A stretch of DNA of 64,000 bases from Selaginella tamariscina (lineage: Eukaryota > Streptophyta > Lycopodiopsida > Selaginellales > Selaginellaceae), in contig PUQB01000093.1 of assembly GCA_003024785.1 (NCBI GenBank), positions 62,001 to 126,000 of the forward strand. Direction: 5' to 3'. Within the stretch, counting starts at the first letter, position 1, and each line of letters opens with the position of its first letter. Below are positions 37,430-50,102 of the stretch, one piece after another. A program made the translations under genes and the position numbers. Under the pieces are notes generated by a model. It made no database searches. It saw only the letters and a program-made list of their open reading frames with translations, and was not told the DNA's origin.

Positions 37430-38290
37430 ATGGAGCAGCCATTCGAACTTGTGGCATGGGATTTAATTAATTCTTTTCCACCTTCGACTATAGGCAACTA
37501 ATATGTTGTCATTTTAACATATTGTCTAACACATTGGGTGAAAGTTAGAGCTTTACCATATGCCACAACTCATAATGTTCTTGAATTCTTATTCACTCAT
37601 GTTATTTTATGCCATTCATGTTTCGAATGGATTTTATCAGATAATGTACCTATTATTATTGCAAAGTTTTGAATGTTCTTATTTCACTCCAACAATCTTT
37701 CACATCTTCTTTTCATCCATAAACAGATGGGTTGATGATGAAGCGTTTGAATTAGATTTTTAAAGGTATGATTTATAAGTATGTTAATCCCACTCAGAAT
37801 AATTGTGATTGGTATTTACAATACTTAGAGTTCGCACACAACCAGCATTAAGAGTCCCATTGGCATGTCTTTGTTCAAAGCTTTTTATGGGCGAGACTCC
37901 CAAATGCCTTTAGAAGTTGGTTTAGCTTCTCACCAACCCAAGTATGTAGACACTCGATATTGGGCGACTTACTTGGATCGAGCTCTTCCTTTATTATATG
38001 CTTCTTTAATGGAGCATTTGATCAAGCATAAGTTTAATAACAACAGGGTTATAATTTTCGTTATTGACCATCTTCTTAGTTTGTTATTAATGACCTTGTT
38101 CTAGTGCATTTTCCAGAACTTTGACAAAAAGGACCCACTCTAAATTTTTTACGAAAATGGCTTGGTTCTTACAAAGTTTTTCATCAAGTCAAACCTTAAG
38201 TATACCATGTATAAGATGTCGAATTTCGTGAACCCCCTTTGATTGCTCATGTTATGCAATTGAAGAAGTTTTCTCACGGCAAAGGGGGAT
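37430..38290 (+). pseudogene. Integrase relic of the Ty3 element
   Basis: Segments resemble the DDE core (VAWDLI at about 37455 and WILSDN at about 37630). 37865-38104 encodes a target-binding region with FYGRDSQMPLEVG. The GPY/F-like end runs to a polypurine-like AAAGGGGGATAG before the 3' LTR. Interrupted by many stops. Confidence 0.7.
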
Positions 38291-38292
38291 AG

Positions 38293-38545
38293 TGTAAGGT
38301 AACTAAGGTGTATATAGAAAATAATCTTAATATATTCTAAAAGTTACTAAGGATATTTATGGTGTGATTAATCTTATAACCAAGACAAGCTATTTTTGGT
38401 TTATAAGTGTGGCTAATCCTATAACCAGGATAAGCTATTATTGGTTTATAAGATAGTCCAAATACAATGAGGAATATATTTTCTTTTGTATATATAAACT
38501 CTAAGTTTGAATACAAAAGAGATATTAGCTCGGGGTTCTCACAAC
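38293..38545 (+). repeat. 3' LTR of the second Ty3 element
   Basis: Starts TGTAAGG just after a polypurine tract. The internal tract from about 38430 matches the shortened 5' LTR at 31259-31355. An internal short duplication (GGTTTATAAG at 38398 and 38440) is visible. Confidence 0.75.
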
Positions 38546-38559
38546 AACTGTTCAAGCTA

Positions 38560-39087
38560 TATACATTATTATTATTATTATTATTATAGACTATAATTGC
38601 TTATTAAAACATTATTATATATAATATTTATAACATAATAAGTCATTTATTTAACTTAATAATCTTAATAATATCTAATATACTCATACTGCAAACTAGT
38701 TTTATTTAAATACTAAAACAAGATGCTTATAATTTATATGATTAATAAACATTAAACATGTCAAAAGTGTTATCTGTTGTTTATTTAAATGAAACTTCAA
38801 TGCTCATAAATTTATGCATTATTGATAGAATAATGTATGAGAAGCAAAGAGTGAAGCATTTGTTATTACAATAATTACATATAACTTAAATAATATAGTT
38901 TTTAGATACATAACATTATTAAAGAAAAGACTAATTGGTTAAGCAATTGGGTTTACAAATCAATTGTCAAAGAGACTTAACCATATAACACACACACAAA
39001 TAACATGGTATATATATACTCTATAGATCAATCATCAAAGAGACTTAACCATATAACACACACACAAATAAACATGGTACATATATA

Positions 39088-39132
<45 letters not shown>

Positions 39133-39500
39133 CTAAAGGCTTAACAATAGTAATAAACCATGCAGAATAAGCTTAATTATGGTAAACGACTCTTTGAATG
39201 TGCAAAATAATGTCAAGTTTACGTACTCATGTTTAACTATCTTTGATTTAATATTAAGTGTTAAAATTCTTATTTATAATATGTTTGGATTAAAACATTA
39301 CACTGTTATTGAGACTTTATTAAATAATGAAATTAAGTTCTTAAAGTCTATTAATAATTTGAACTTCTAGAAGAGCATAAACACACACACACACATATAG
39401 AGAGAGATTTGTGCATGTATAAACATGTGCATATGTATACATATTTACAAATGTGCACTCTTTGCAATTAAGTGCAACATACCTTAAACTTATAATTAAG
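38560..39500. repeat. 5' flank of TRS120-C, paralogous to 47990-48420
   Basis: Collinear with the sequence upstream of TRS120 copy D: ATT-trinucleotide run, AGTCATTTATTT, AAACATGTCAAAAGT and a (CA)n block before CCTTAAACTTATAATTAAG. It includes extra DNA absent from D (about 38860-39370, with a (TA)n tract at 39078-39127) and lacks the tRNA-Thr found at 48437. No gene. Confidence 0.75.
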
Positions 39501-39579
39501 TTATAATTAACTAGTCACATGCATGGGCTTAATTTTTAATAATAATTTATTAATTAATGGACTCTTACAATTATGGACC

Positions 39580-39828
39580 ATTAACCTAGTTGTTATACTT
39601 AATCTGGTGAGTTTATCTTTAAAGTTCCTAAGTTTACTCAATTATCCTTAATTTATTGAGTTTATTCTTAAGCTAGAATGATTATTCTTAACCTAGGTTT
39701 ATCTTTAAGTATATCATGTAGGCATATTTTGTAGGCATATCATGTATCCCGTATCTTGTATTCTGTATTCTGTATCCCGTATCCTATATCATGCATCCTG
39801 CATCTTGTATCTTGTATCGGGTTGTGAC
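39580..39828. repeat. Degenerate short repeats (TGTATCC-like heptamers)
   Basis: 39735-39828 is built of GTATCCC/GTATCTT/GTATTCT-like units of about 7 bp. The preceding 150 bp repeats TTTATCTTTAAG/CTTAACCTAG-like phrases. It directly abuts the decayed LTR fragment. Confidence 0.6.
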
Positions 39829-40890
39829 AAAAGTCTTATAGAACGACTATCTCCCGAACCTTAAAGGATAACCTGAGTAGACTTTAGGATCCTGCCCTAG
39901 TAGACCTAGATAGGCTCATGCCTTAACCTCATCAAGGAGACGTGTCTTACACATACCCCTATAACAAAATTAAGGCATCGTCAATTACCCTTGAGAAATC
40001 ACCTTCATCCAGAAGTATAACCCCTTTAAGGTGATAAAGGGATCATGACTCACGACTAATCCTTAAGGGTTTGAGTGGTTAAGTCATACCCTAGACTTAA
40101 GGCTAGTACTTAATGAAGACATGTGTGCGCCGTAGGTGGACACAAGTGTTATATTAAATAAACTCCCTAAGACTAAGTTTGGACAACCTCAAACTCGTGA
40201 CCATGTGAGTGCCTCACGAAAAGGACTTTTACTAGTGAGCTTAGGTTGTTCAACCCCTAGACATGTTCACACCCCTAGAAAGAACACCCATACCTAAGTG
40301 TGCCAAATAGCACACCAATTATGAGACCCAATCCCCCTTAAGTGAATACCCAAGGCTAACACTCTAATGCGAGCACAAGCATGCCCGCTTGGCTAGAGTA
40401 TCTAATGCTCAGAACTCTAAAGAGCATGTTTCAAACATTGTACCGTGTGTTATCTAACTTATATTACATGTTCATGTGACACTATTTTCCAAAATGTGGG
40501 CTATCTTGCCACAACCCCTCAGAGTCAAGATCCACATTCGTGACTCACAAATGTTAACCTAGAACCCCTTTTTGTAGTAAAAAGAACTTGTTAACTAAGA
40601 TTTCACGTCCACAATTGGACAAAAACACAGAAGGCATGCTTAACCGCAAGTGTTACTCTTAACTTGATGTAGAGGAGGAGGTGCCTCAACCTTTAATTAT
40701 TAGAACATGCATTTCAACATGACTTTCTAAACACAAATTCGCTAATGTTAAGGGTAGGTTACCTCAAAGGTGAGACATACCCCTTTTATCTAAAAAGCAG
40801 CACAACAAAGGGTTGTGCATTAATGACACAAATTAAAACTTTCACCGGTAGAAAATAACAAACCCAATTATGAATTTAGGAATTCTCACT
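39829..40890. mobile_element. Decayed, truncated relative of the 17750-19550 LTR
   Basis: Collinear with about 18060-19125 of the solo LTR: the phrases CTAGACAGGCTCATGCC.., AAGGAGACGTGT, GTGAGTGCCTCACGAAA and AGCACAAGCATG recur. It carries many C-to-T and G-to-A differences and small gaps. Neither the TG start nor the CA end is present. Confidence 0.8.
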
Positions 40891-40894
40891 ATAT

Positions 40895-41497
40895 GTGGTG
40901 TGTGTGTGTGGGAAGCTGTCCATCCACCTACACAAGGGTGTTCATGTAGGTTTGTCAAAGTAAAATACAAACATAAATAGAAAAAAAAATTATATAATTA
41001 ACAATACATCATGTAAGTCTCTATTGATAAGGATTAAGTGAATTTACACCACCATATAATGTTAATACGTTTAGAATGATTTTTATAATTAAATTTGCAC
41101 ATTCTCCCGTTTTCACATATAATTATGAATAATATCCACTTAAATATTACATAACGGTGCGGTGCATATATAATTTAATATAGCTCTTATACATAAGTTA
41201 TATATAATTATGAATTTACATAACTGCAAAAGCACGTGTTGTGTTTATAATCTTTACTGAAATATTTTAAAATGTTTTCTTTCTAAGCATTATTATATAT
41301 ATATATATATATATATATAAGAATACTTGATTTTGTAAATATATTAGCAATTAGTAATTGTTTTAAATGTTATGAATATTATACAAGAAAATGATATTTT
41401 ATAGAAATTATTTAATACTAAATAAGGATGTTTTGAATGTTAGTTCATTTTAATGTTTAAGATTATTAGTATTATTTCATAAAAGTAAATTACAGCA
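40895..41497. repeat. 3' flank of TRS120-D, paralogous to 9570-10171
   Basis: Shares the tract CCTACACAAG..GTTCATGTAGGTTT and the rest of the spacer with copy B, so B and D derive from one unit that included this flank. No gene. Confidence 0.8.
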
Positions 41498-41994
41498 TTA
41501 ACATTCTACCTGGACCCTGAATGGGGGACCACTATAGCACAAAGCTGCTTGGTTCTTATTCACAGCAGCACCAATAAGAATATACTCACCTGGTACCAAA
41601 ACACAAGGAAAATCTATGTACATGTTCTCCAGATGCCGGAATATTCACATAAATCCCGTTTAAAAACCCCTGCATAATTAAGTATTATAATTAATATTAA
41701 TATCTTATTTTGTAATATAAAATACGACATACTGATAACAGTTGTATATAAGTAACTTAAATGTTGAAGTTCCAATTATATATTTAACTATTCATAATTC
41801 GGTAACTGTTTATAAATTATAAATACATTAATAAAATAAATTTAACTTACCAGCCCACATAATACACTCTTGAACATTAGAATTAAAAGCAACATCTCGA
41901 CAAGTAACACTAAGTGATAACTCAGTATTCTCTTTGGTGTTGTTTCTAATGAACATCTCCACATGCATGAGCTCATGAGCGTGTATACGACCTC

Positions 41995-41999
<5 letters not shown>

Positions 42000-42066
<67 letters not shown>
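42000..42066. repeat. (TA)n-(GA)n compound microsatellite in a TRS120-D intron
   Basis: TA repeats run into GA repeats next to the exon-19 region. The same kind of array truncates exon 19 in copy B (10560-10600). Confidence 0.9.
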
Positions 42067-42069
<3 letters not shown>

Positions 42070-42856
42070 ATAATATCTATTACAGAGCTACACACACATC
42101 TATATATAACAGAATAAATACTATGTATAAATCTAATATAAATATATTACACATTTATATACCTTACCAAGTCGAAACCCAAAAGTGAGTGGATTTGCAT
42201 CTGGAATATCCTGAATAGATTCGTGGAGCATATTTTTTATAGATTCTGCCACGTTGACCTCTCCTACACAGTTCCTTCCCCATTCCCACCTTATTTGACG
42301 TTTGACCCGGCCCGGTCAATCTCTTTGACCCGGTCGTTCCTTTGAAACAACTATAATAAAAACATATTAGCATGTATACACGCAGAACACACACACACAC
42401 ACACTATATATATATATATATATATTAATAGATGCATACCTTCTTCAAATACTTTGTTTGGTAAGTTGAGCTTCTCCAGAGGTATAAGAAGTCTAGACCC
42501 GCAACAGGGATCGATTCTCGTAGAGGGACACGCCTAAATAAGTATTAATTACCATAAATACCATAATAATATGTATAGTTACAGAGGTTACCTCCTCGTC
42601 GTCAAGTGTGACACGTGTGTCGAATGCCACATCAGCAGGATTAAACAGCTCAAGTTCAAGGACCCTCAAGCTCCAGCTCCCACGGTAAGGATCGTTCTCA
42701 ACTTGATCGATAACCGTTGATTTTTCAGTACTCGGAACTTCTACACAGAGTAACCTGGAGTGGACCAAGGCAAGCCCCTTTTTAACTTGGACTTGGAAAG
42801 GTACTGCAGTTGCCTTCCTACTGGGCAATCACCCTCCTCTGGACCTGTTATATACA

Positions 42857-42908
<52 letters not shown>

Positions 42909-45824
42909 CTTAACTAGTATCTAAATGGTTTCTGATGTATTAAAGCTGAAGACTGTAGCTTAACTAGTATCTAAATGTTTTTTATACCTTATATGTACAT
43001 TGATGTCAATCTCTCTCTCTCACATTTACATAAACATTACATACTAATACTAGAGAAGTGAGAAATTATGATTTAATATATAGACATAATATGTAGAGAT
43101 ATGACTATGCATATATATAAAACTAAGTTATTTACCTGCGTAATGGAGGAGCATGAGTGGGTTAACCCCTGTTTTACTCTCGGGTTTAACCTGTCCGGCC
43201 CTGATCTCCACAGGAATCGAAACCCTCCCATTTGGTTCCAAAGGGAGTGCACTCTGTAGAACTTGTGGTCAACGCAAATATTCTCCCGTTGTTTACTGGT
43301 CAACGTGAGATTTGCATCCAACACAGGAACACTGGATACATTCTCTATGTGTACATTGACTCTCCGAATCTCCCCTTCATACATCACTATGTCTCCGTCC
43401 CCTATACATGCACACGGATAGTTCTCTCTCTCCTCTCTCTTCTCTCTCCACACACCACACACACCACACACACACACACACCACATGCTTACCTGCATTG
43501 ACGTGTACAGACAACAACGGCAAAGGTGGCAATACGAGAATGTTCTCGGCATTTATAGGAATATTAGCTTGTTTGTAATCCCCTCTCGGAAAGGGTCCAC
43601 TAAAGCCCCGCTGCTAAGTACCAAACTAAACAGAAACAAAAACTTTAACACTGTATTATACATATATTTAGTATAAACGTGCATACATGCATACACATAC
43701 ATTGCTATAGAAACATATGCACACATAGACACATACAAATCTATATACACGTGCATACACACCTCTCCACAGACTCGAATAGATGCTCAGTAATGACACC
43801 AGCAAACTCAACAAAGCATCCTTTCACAGCAGACCCGGCTTCTCTAGGAATACCTGACATACATATTGAATTTTAAGAATATAAATATATAATAATAGTA
43901 TGTAATTTCATATTTAATCATTTGTATTATGTATAATACATAGTACATAACAGTGTTAATTACTGTATATTCATACTAATTACACACCGTACATATATGT
44001 GTACATAATGCTTACCGGAGATGTGACAGTTTGTGGTGTTGGGTGGTAAAGTGAGAGATAAGGAAATGCCTCAAAGGATATTCCTTCCACGGACAGGGAT
44101 ATTCCGTAGCTAAGTTCGAAAGTGCACGGATTAGCAACAGCCACGATTACTTCTACCGTTTCATCGACGATCCAAGTCATCCCCTTTGTCGACGAATATT
44201 CCGTCCCCTTGAGCGGAGTGTATATGAAAGGCCCGCTAGAACTCGATTGTTCTATCCACCACTCCTGGTTAAAGCAAAAGTAAAAACATCCATACATATA
44301 TGCATTCCTAAATACACTTAAGAACATAATTACATTTACATACTATCAAACAAATATATATATACGGTGATATCCTACATGGAATTTATAGTGTGAATAG
44401 TATGTATGGGTACATGCATATATACATATACAAAAACCAGAATGCATAACATACTATGTTTATGTAATCGTTGTTGTATGCCGCAATACGTGTATGTGTA
44501 TAAATGTATATGTATCTACAATTGAAGATATGTGTGTGCACGTGCATTTTGCTTTAGTAGTATATTACAGACGTTGTTTCCACATAATAGTGCATACAAA
44601 TCAGTTTATACGGCACACCCTCTCTCTCTCCCTATATATAGACACACACACACACAGACACGCACCTTCTTCCCGGGGACCTTGTGTATAATTTCTGCAT
44701 GACATGGCCGTTGAGGGAGCGAGAGCAATCTATATATATATGAGAATGTCAGATACTCCTTAAAATATATATCAAATATACATATGTATACACACATGAA
44801 ACAGTACTCTCTCTCTACCTGATAAACGGAAGTGCTGGTTCGGAGGAGCGTGTACCAGGAGGAAGGCGTGCAGAAGAGGTGTTTAGTGCAGACAGTAAAC
44901 TAATTTGCGAATTAGGATTAATAAACGGATAATGATTCCTTAAAAGCCTTGCTGCCGATCTCCACGCTACCAAAGCATCACCTGTATACACACATACATA
45001 CATAAAATATAAATATAAACAATATATAATATGTGATACATGCTTATATGTAAATGCATCATGAAATTAAAGAAATAAGTGTGTACACACATGCGTATGT
45101 GTTTGCTACAGAGCCATCGCTTAACACACACAAGCGTGTGCCTTACCTGCTTTAACAGAAGCAGCTAATATATCACCAAGTATATTAATCTGGAGTGCGT
45201 TCCAAGAAGAAACCTCCATAGCTGTCTCTTCATATCAGCTTTCTATAACATAAACAACTATAAGAAAATTGTATTAACACATTTTAATCTTTATATAACT
45301 TAATTAACACCATTACATAATAATACGTTTGTAACAATAATAATACGTAATTACATAAAATGGTTTGTAACAAAACTTAACCTAAATAATTATTAAAACG
45401 ACAGATACCTTCATTGCTGTTACTATAAGACTTTGCTGCTAATAAGAGGATTTGCAAAGCAGCATTGCAGATTTAACATCATCTTGCACCTGATGATAAT
45501 AATTAATACTATTAAATTAGAGAGAGAGAGAGAGTACCTGGTAATATTGAGCAACTTACGTGTGAAAAATGCAGACTTACGCCTGGTCCCAAATATTCGA
45601 GCAACCTCCACAAATAGAACCACTTCATCATTTACATCCGTTAGATTTCTTCCTGCCTCCACTGCATTGCTTAATAGATCAGATACTTCCTTTGCTAGTT
45701 CATTCCCTCGTTCTTCCCTGCATAGTATAGATATATTAATAATAATACATATATATAAATATAATATATAACATATAAGTATAAATACAATATAATAAGC
45801 ACAATTTGTAGTATAGTTGATTAT

Positions 45825-45825
<1 letters not shown>

Positions 45826-45890
<65 letters not shown>
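45826..45890. repeat. (CT)n-(CA)n microsatellite next to a TRS120-D splice donor
   Basis: CT repeats then CA repeats, ending at the donor of a short exon (the CACACACCGGC junction at about 45880-45895). Confidence 0.9.
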
Positions 45891-45891
<1 letters not shown>

Positions 45892-47389
45892 GGCAAAGAA
45901 AGCAAGCAAGTTTTAGTTCAGCTTCGACTTCAAATAGGTACGCAGAACATCTGCAATGTTAAAGAACAAATCAGAGGATATGTAAGCGTGGTCAGTGTGT
46001 GTATATGCGTATATACCGTCTATAGAGCGTAAGGACTTCGTAGTATTTGTATCTCACCTCATCCTCCAGTAATATACTTGACTCAACTCCTGGATCTACC
46101 TATAATAATTAAAAATATTTGCTGACATTAATAGGTAATCAATAGTTAATAATAGAGTTATTGAGAGAAAGAGAGCTTACAACAAGTGCACAAATACTGC
46201 CTCTAAAGCACCTGCATTCCAAAAGGAGTCGCCTGTGTGTCGAGAGAGCTCAATAGCCGTTGAATAATGAGAGATCGCATCAGATGGTGATCCTGCAAGG
46301 AGGCTATAGTCCCCCATAGCCTTCTGCACACGTTCTAACCTCCTTCGTTAGCCTTGCTTACCTTTAACCATATAATCAGCGTATGCGTGTGTGTGTGTGC
46401 ATTCAATAGCAAGTGATGTACAAATGTAATATGTATGTTATCTATATATGTAAAATACCTCTTCTGAGCTTAGAGAGACGTGTGAATCCATTGGTGTTGT
46501 AAGTATAGCTCCCATTTGCTCCGCAAGCAAAACACGGCTCTCAAAAGCCTATATAAACCATTCGTTGTATATATGAATATGTGTGTGTGTGTGTACTTAT
46601 AGGATATACCATGAGAAGTGAGGCTGTAAACTCGCACATAATTGTTTGCATGTGGTGTTTTAACATCTGCTTGTCAACAGGTGGGAATAATACCATGTTT
46701 TGCCTCTTCTTATCCTCCTCCTGTTCTCCATCTTCAATAACGTACAAGAAAACTCATAAACAATATGAGAAGATATATATATTGTACATTTATATATGAT
46801 CCAAGCATATATCTACGTGAGTGAGTGTGTGTGTGTGCAAGTGCGTAAACCTATAGGATCTCCCAACTATGATGAGACTCTCTCTCTCTCTCTCTCTCTG
46901 AGTGTGTGTGCGTGTAGTGTGTGTGCGTGTGGTGACACACACATGTTGCATACATAAAACACTTGCACACGATTATGGGATACCTGTTTATCGGACGGGT
47001 AGAAAGCGAAGCATCGGCGGATCTGAAGCGCAGGATAATCGTTTACAAAGCTCAACAAAACTGTCGTAAGCAGAATCTAAATCGGGATTTAAGGGACAGT
47101 GAACAATTCCGATAATCCCATGGATCTTACGATGAGCCTGAAAATCATCCCATTGACTGTAAAACCAAAACGACACAAAAATGTATCACTATCTTTAAAT
47201 ACATATAATGAACTATGCTATTTATATATGTTTTTTATTACCCTCTTCATAAACACCTCTGAGATATATGTGTAATCGTACCATTAGATCGTATATATAC
47301 AAATCGTATGTATTTATATCATATAAAACAATATGTAATTTGTTCATATTAACTAATACATATATTTATATAATGGTACCATGTAATGC

Positions 47390-47496
<107 letters not shown>

Positions 47497-48436
47497 TCCT
47501 GTTCACCTACACTATTTGATAATTATACATTATATATAGATACCTGTTGCGATTAGCACTTCCAATGATGAATCTGAACCGTATAATCCCATTATCCCAC
47601 GGCTGCAATGTAAATGGATTTCTGATGCTCCGTATAGTAGCTGCTAATTGAAGATAGTTCGATCTGTGAATGACTGCTCACTAATTCGATGTAATCCCGC
47701 AGATTAACGGCTGGAATCGATCCGATTGCCGCCACAAGGACTCTAATCCTGCTGCCGCTCTCTATGCTCACGTCCGGCTCCATACACGCACGCACACAAG
47801 AGCACGCACGCAGAAATATATATAAACTGGCTAGATCTGCTTTATATATACTCCGTATTCCGGTCGTCCGTTTCCTTTCGGACGGTGCAGATGAATCCTC
47901 TGTTCCAGAGCAGACCTAAATTACTCTGTATAATCTTAGCCGTTGTTCATTGATGGTCATGATCAAATACTGGTAATACATATCATTAAATAATAATCAT
48001 GCTAACATTATTATTATTATTATAGACTCGTAGTGCAATCTGTAATTTAAACATTATTATAATAATAACTATCCACTAACAATAATAAGTCATTTATTTT
48101 GACTTAATAATCATATCTATTATACGGTTTTATTTAAAAACTAAAACAAGATTTTTATCATTATTATTAATAAAGTTTAAACATGTCAAAAGTTATTTAT
48201 TTAAATGAAACTTCAATGCTCATAAATTTATCAATTATTAATAGAATAATGTGTGAGAAGAAAAGAATGGAGGAGCGACTAATAAATTATATATATAATA
48301 TATATGTATGCACATAAACACACACACACACACATATATAGAAAGAGAGAGAGAGATTTGTACATGTATACTTATGTATACAGCAACACACCTTAAACTT
48401 ATAATTAAGTTTCTATTATTAATTTATAAATTAAAT

Positions 48437-48510
48437 TGCTTTCATTGAGATTCGAACTCAAGACCTCCCGCTTACTAAACGGGTGCTCTAACCAACTGAG
48501 CTATGAAAGC
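48437..48510 (-). tRNA. tRNA-Thr (anticodon AGU)
   Basis: A 74-nt minus-strand tRNA with complete cloverleaf: acceptor GCTTTCA pairing with TGAAAGC, A box TAGCTCAGTTGG, anticodon loop TTAGTAA, T arm with GTTCGAAT, discriminator A. No intron. It is the intact relative of the four tRNA-Thr relics elsewhere in the window and lies about 650 bp upstream of TRS120-D. Confidence 0.95.
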
Positions 48511-48519
48511 GACTTCTTA

Positions 48520-50062
48520 ATTAAAATTTTAGATTGTATTTTAATCATATTAAAAGTCATTTATACACATAACACATTTATATGCGAGTTTCCAGATAGG
48601 TTTACCATAACTATATATATATATATGGTCTCGTTAATTCTTTTTAATCTTTATTTCTCTTTATATATATATATATATATAAGTATTTTTAAAGCCGTAG
48701 GTATTAATAAAAGAGTTCTTGTTTTCCCCTATGTAACACTTTAAAAATCTGCGCAATAAAAAAAAGTTACTTTAGGTTAATTACTTAAGCAATAAGTAAA
48801 GGTTAATTATAAATAATAGGGCAATAAAAAATAGATACTTAAGTTAATTAATTAATTAAGCACTAAGTGAAGTTTAATTATAAATAATAGGGCAATAGAA
48901 AATAGATACTTCAGATAATTAATTAATTAAGTAGTAAATAAAGGTTAATTATAATTAATTATAATTAAAAATAATTAAAATGGTTCATTAAATTTAATTT
49001 GTAATTGCGCACTTAATTAATTAAACACTAAAATGGAGGTATAGTTCAGCGGTAGTGGGTCACTAGTTCAAATTTGGTTGCTTCTTTTTTTTTCTTAAAA
49101 AGAACAGTTGCAGCGCATTTGGTTGCAGTCCAATTGGTTATTTCCTTATTATAGTAATTAATAATATGTTATTTTTTATTATATTAATTAATAATATTGC
49201 TATATTAAAAATATGTCCAGATAGAGATTTGAGAGAAACAAATTAGCCTGCTAGATTAAATATTTCTACCATCTCTTTCAACAAAACTAAATAATCCGTG
49301 TGTACAAATAAATAGTGGTAATTAATTAAAATTTAATTAATTAATAAATACTAAAAACTAAAGAAAAACATGTATTTAAAAATATTATATACAACAAATT
49401 ATGTATATAAATGAAATGCATTAAACCCTGAAGATCTTTTTAATTTATATCCTTTGAATACATATAAAATTATTTAAATAATTAATTTGATTAATTATGA
49501 TTAAGAAAGGGGGGCTGGACTATGAAAACGTTGTTGTGTTCTTTAGTTTTATGTAACATTTTGACTGTATCAGTTAAATAGTAATACCTCAGTGGTTGTA
49601 GTCCAGCAGATCAATTTGTGTCCTTATAAGAACTAAATGTTAAATATATATATCGATTTAATATATTCTTATACATTCTTTTCATCTCTAAATCTACATT
49701 AAAAAACAATTCTTTTAATTTAATTTATTTTCAAAGTTATAAATATATTAAGTAAATATATAATATTCAATTAACATATATACATAACAACACGTATTTA
49801 CATCAAAGTAAATTATTATAAATAAAACCTGAATCTACCCTAGTTATACTCGTAGTCTTAATTATGAAGATATATTACAAATCGAAGGGTAAATAGATTA
49901 TATATATTCCATGACAATCGAATTTCAATGAAAATTCATTTAGTAAATTTAACGTTATCAAAATTTTTATTTAGAATTTTATTTTAGAAATTTAGAAATT
50001 TTATCAAAATTATTATTTAGAAATGTGTATGATTATTAAATGTGAAAATTATTATATGATTT

Positions 50063-50102
<40 letters not shown>

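Larger units (their letters stand above)
31259..38545 (+). mobile_element. Ty3/gypsy relic inserted upstream of TRS120 copy C
   Basis: It interrupts TRS120-C 5' flanking sequence: 31140-31250 matches 47810-47960 and the match resumes at about 38560 with 47990. A shortened 5' LTR (31259 to about 31355) matches the 3' LTR (38293-38545) in the segment around TTTATAAGATAGT. Internal fragments in order are protease, reverse transcriptase, RNase H and integrase, all broken by stops and frameshifts. A 2.4-kb hAT transposon is nested inside. No intact open frame remains, so it is old. Confidence 0.85.

Noticed and set aside
49036..49090. tRNA-like motif (GGTATAGTTCAGCGGTAG ... GTTCAAAT)
   Set aside because: A-box- and B-box-like sequences are only about 15 bp apart and no anticodon arm fits between them; at most a tRNA fragment, possibly plastid-derived.
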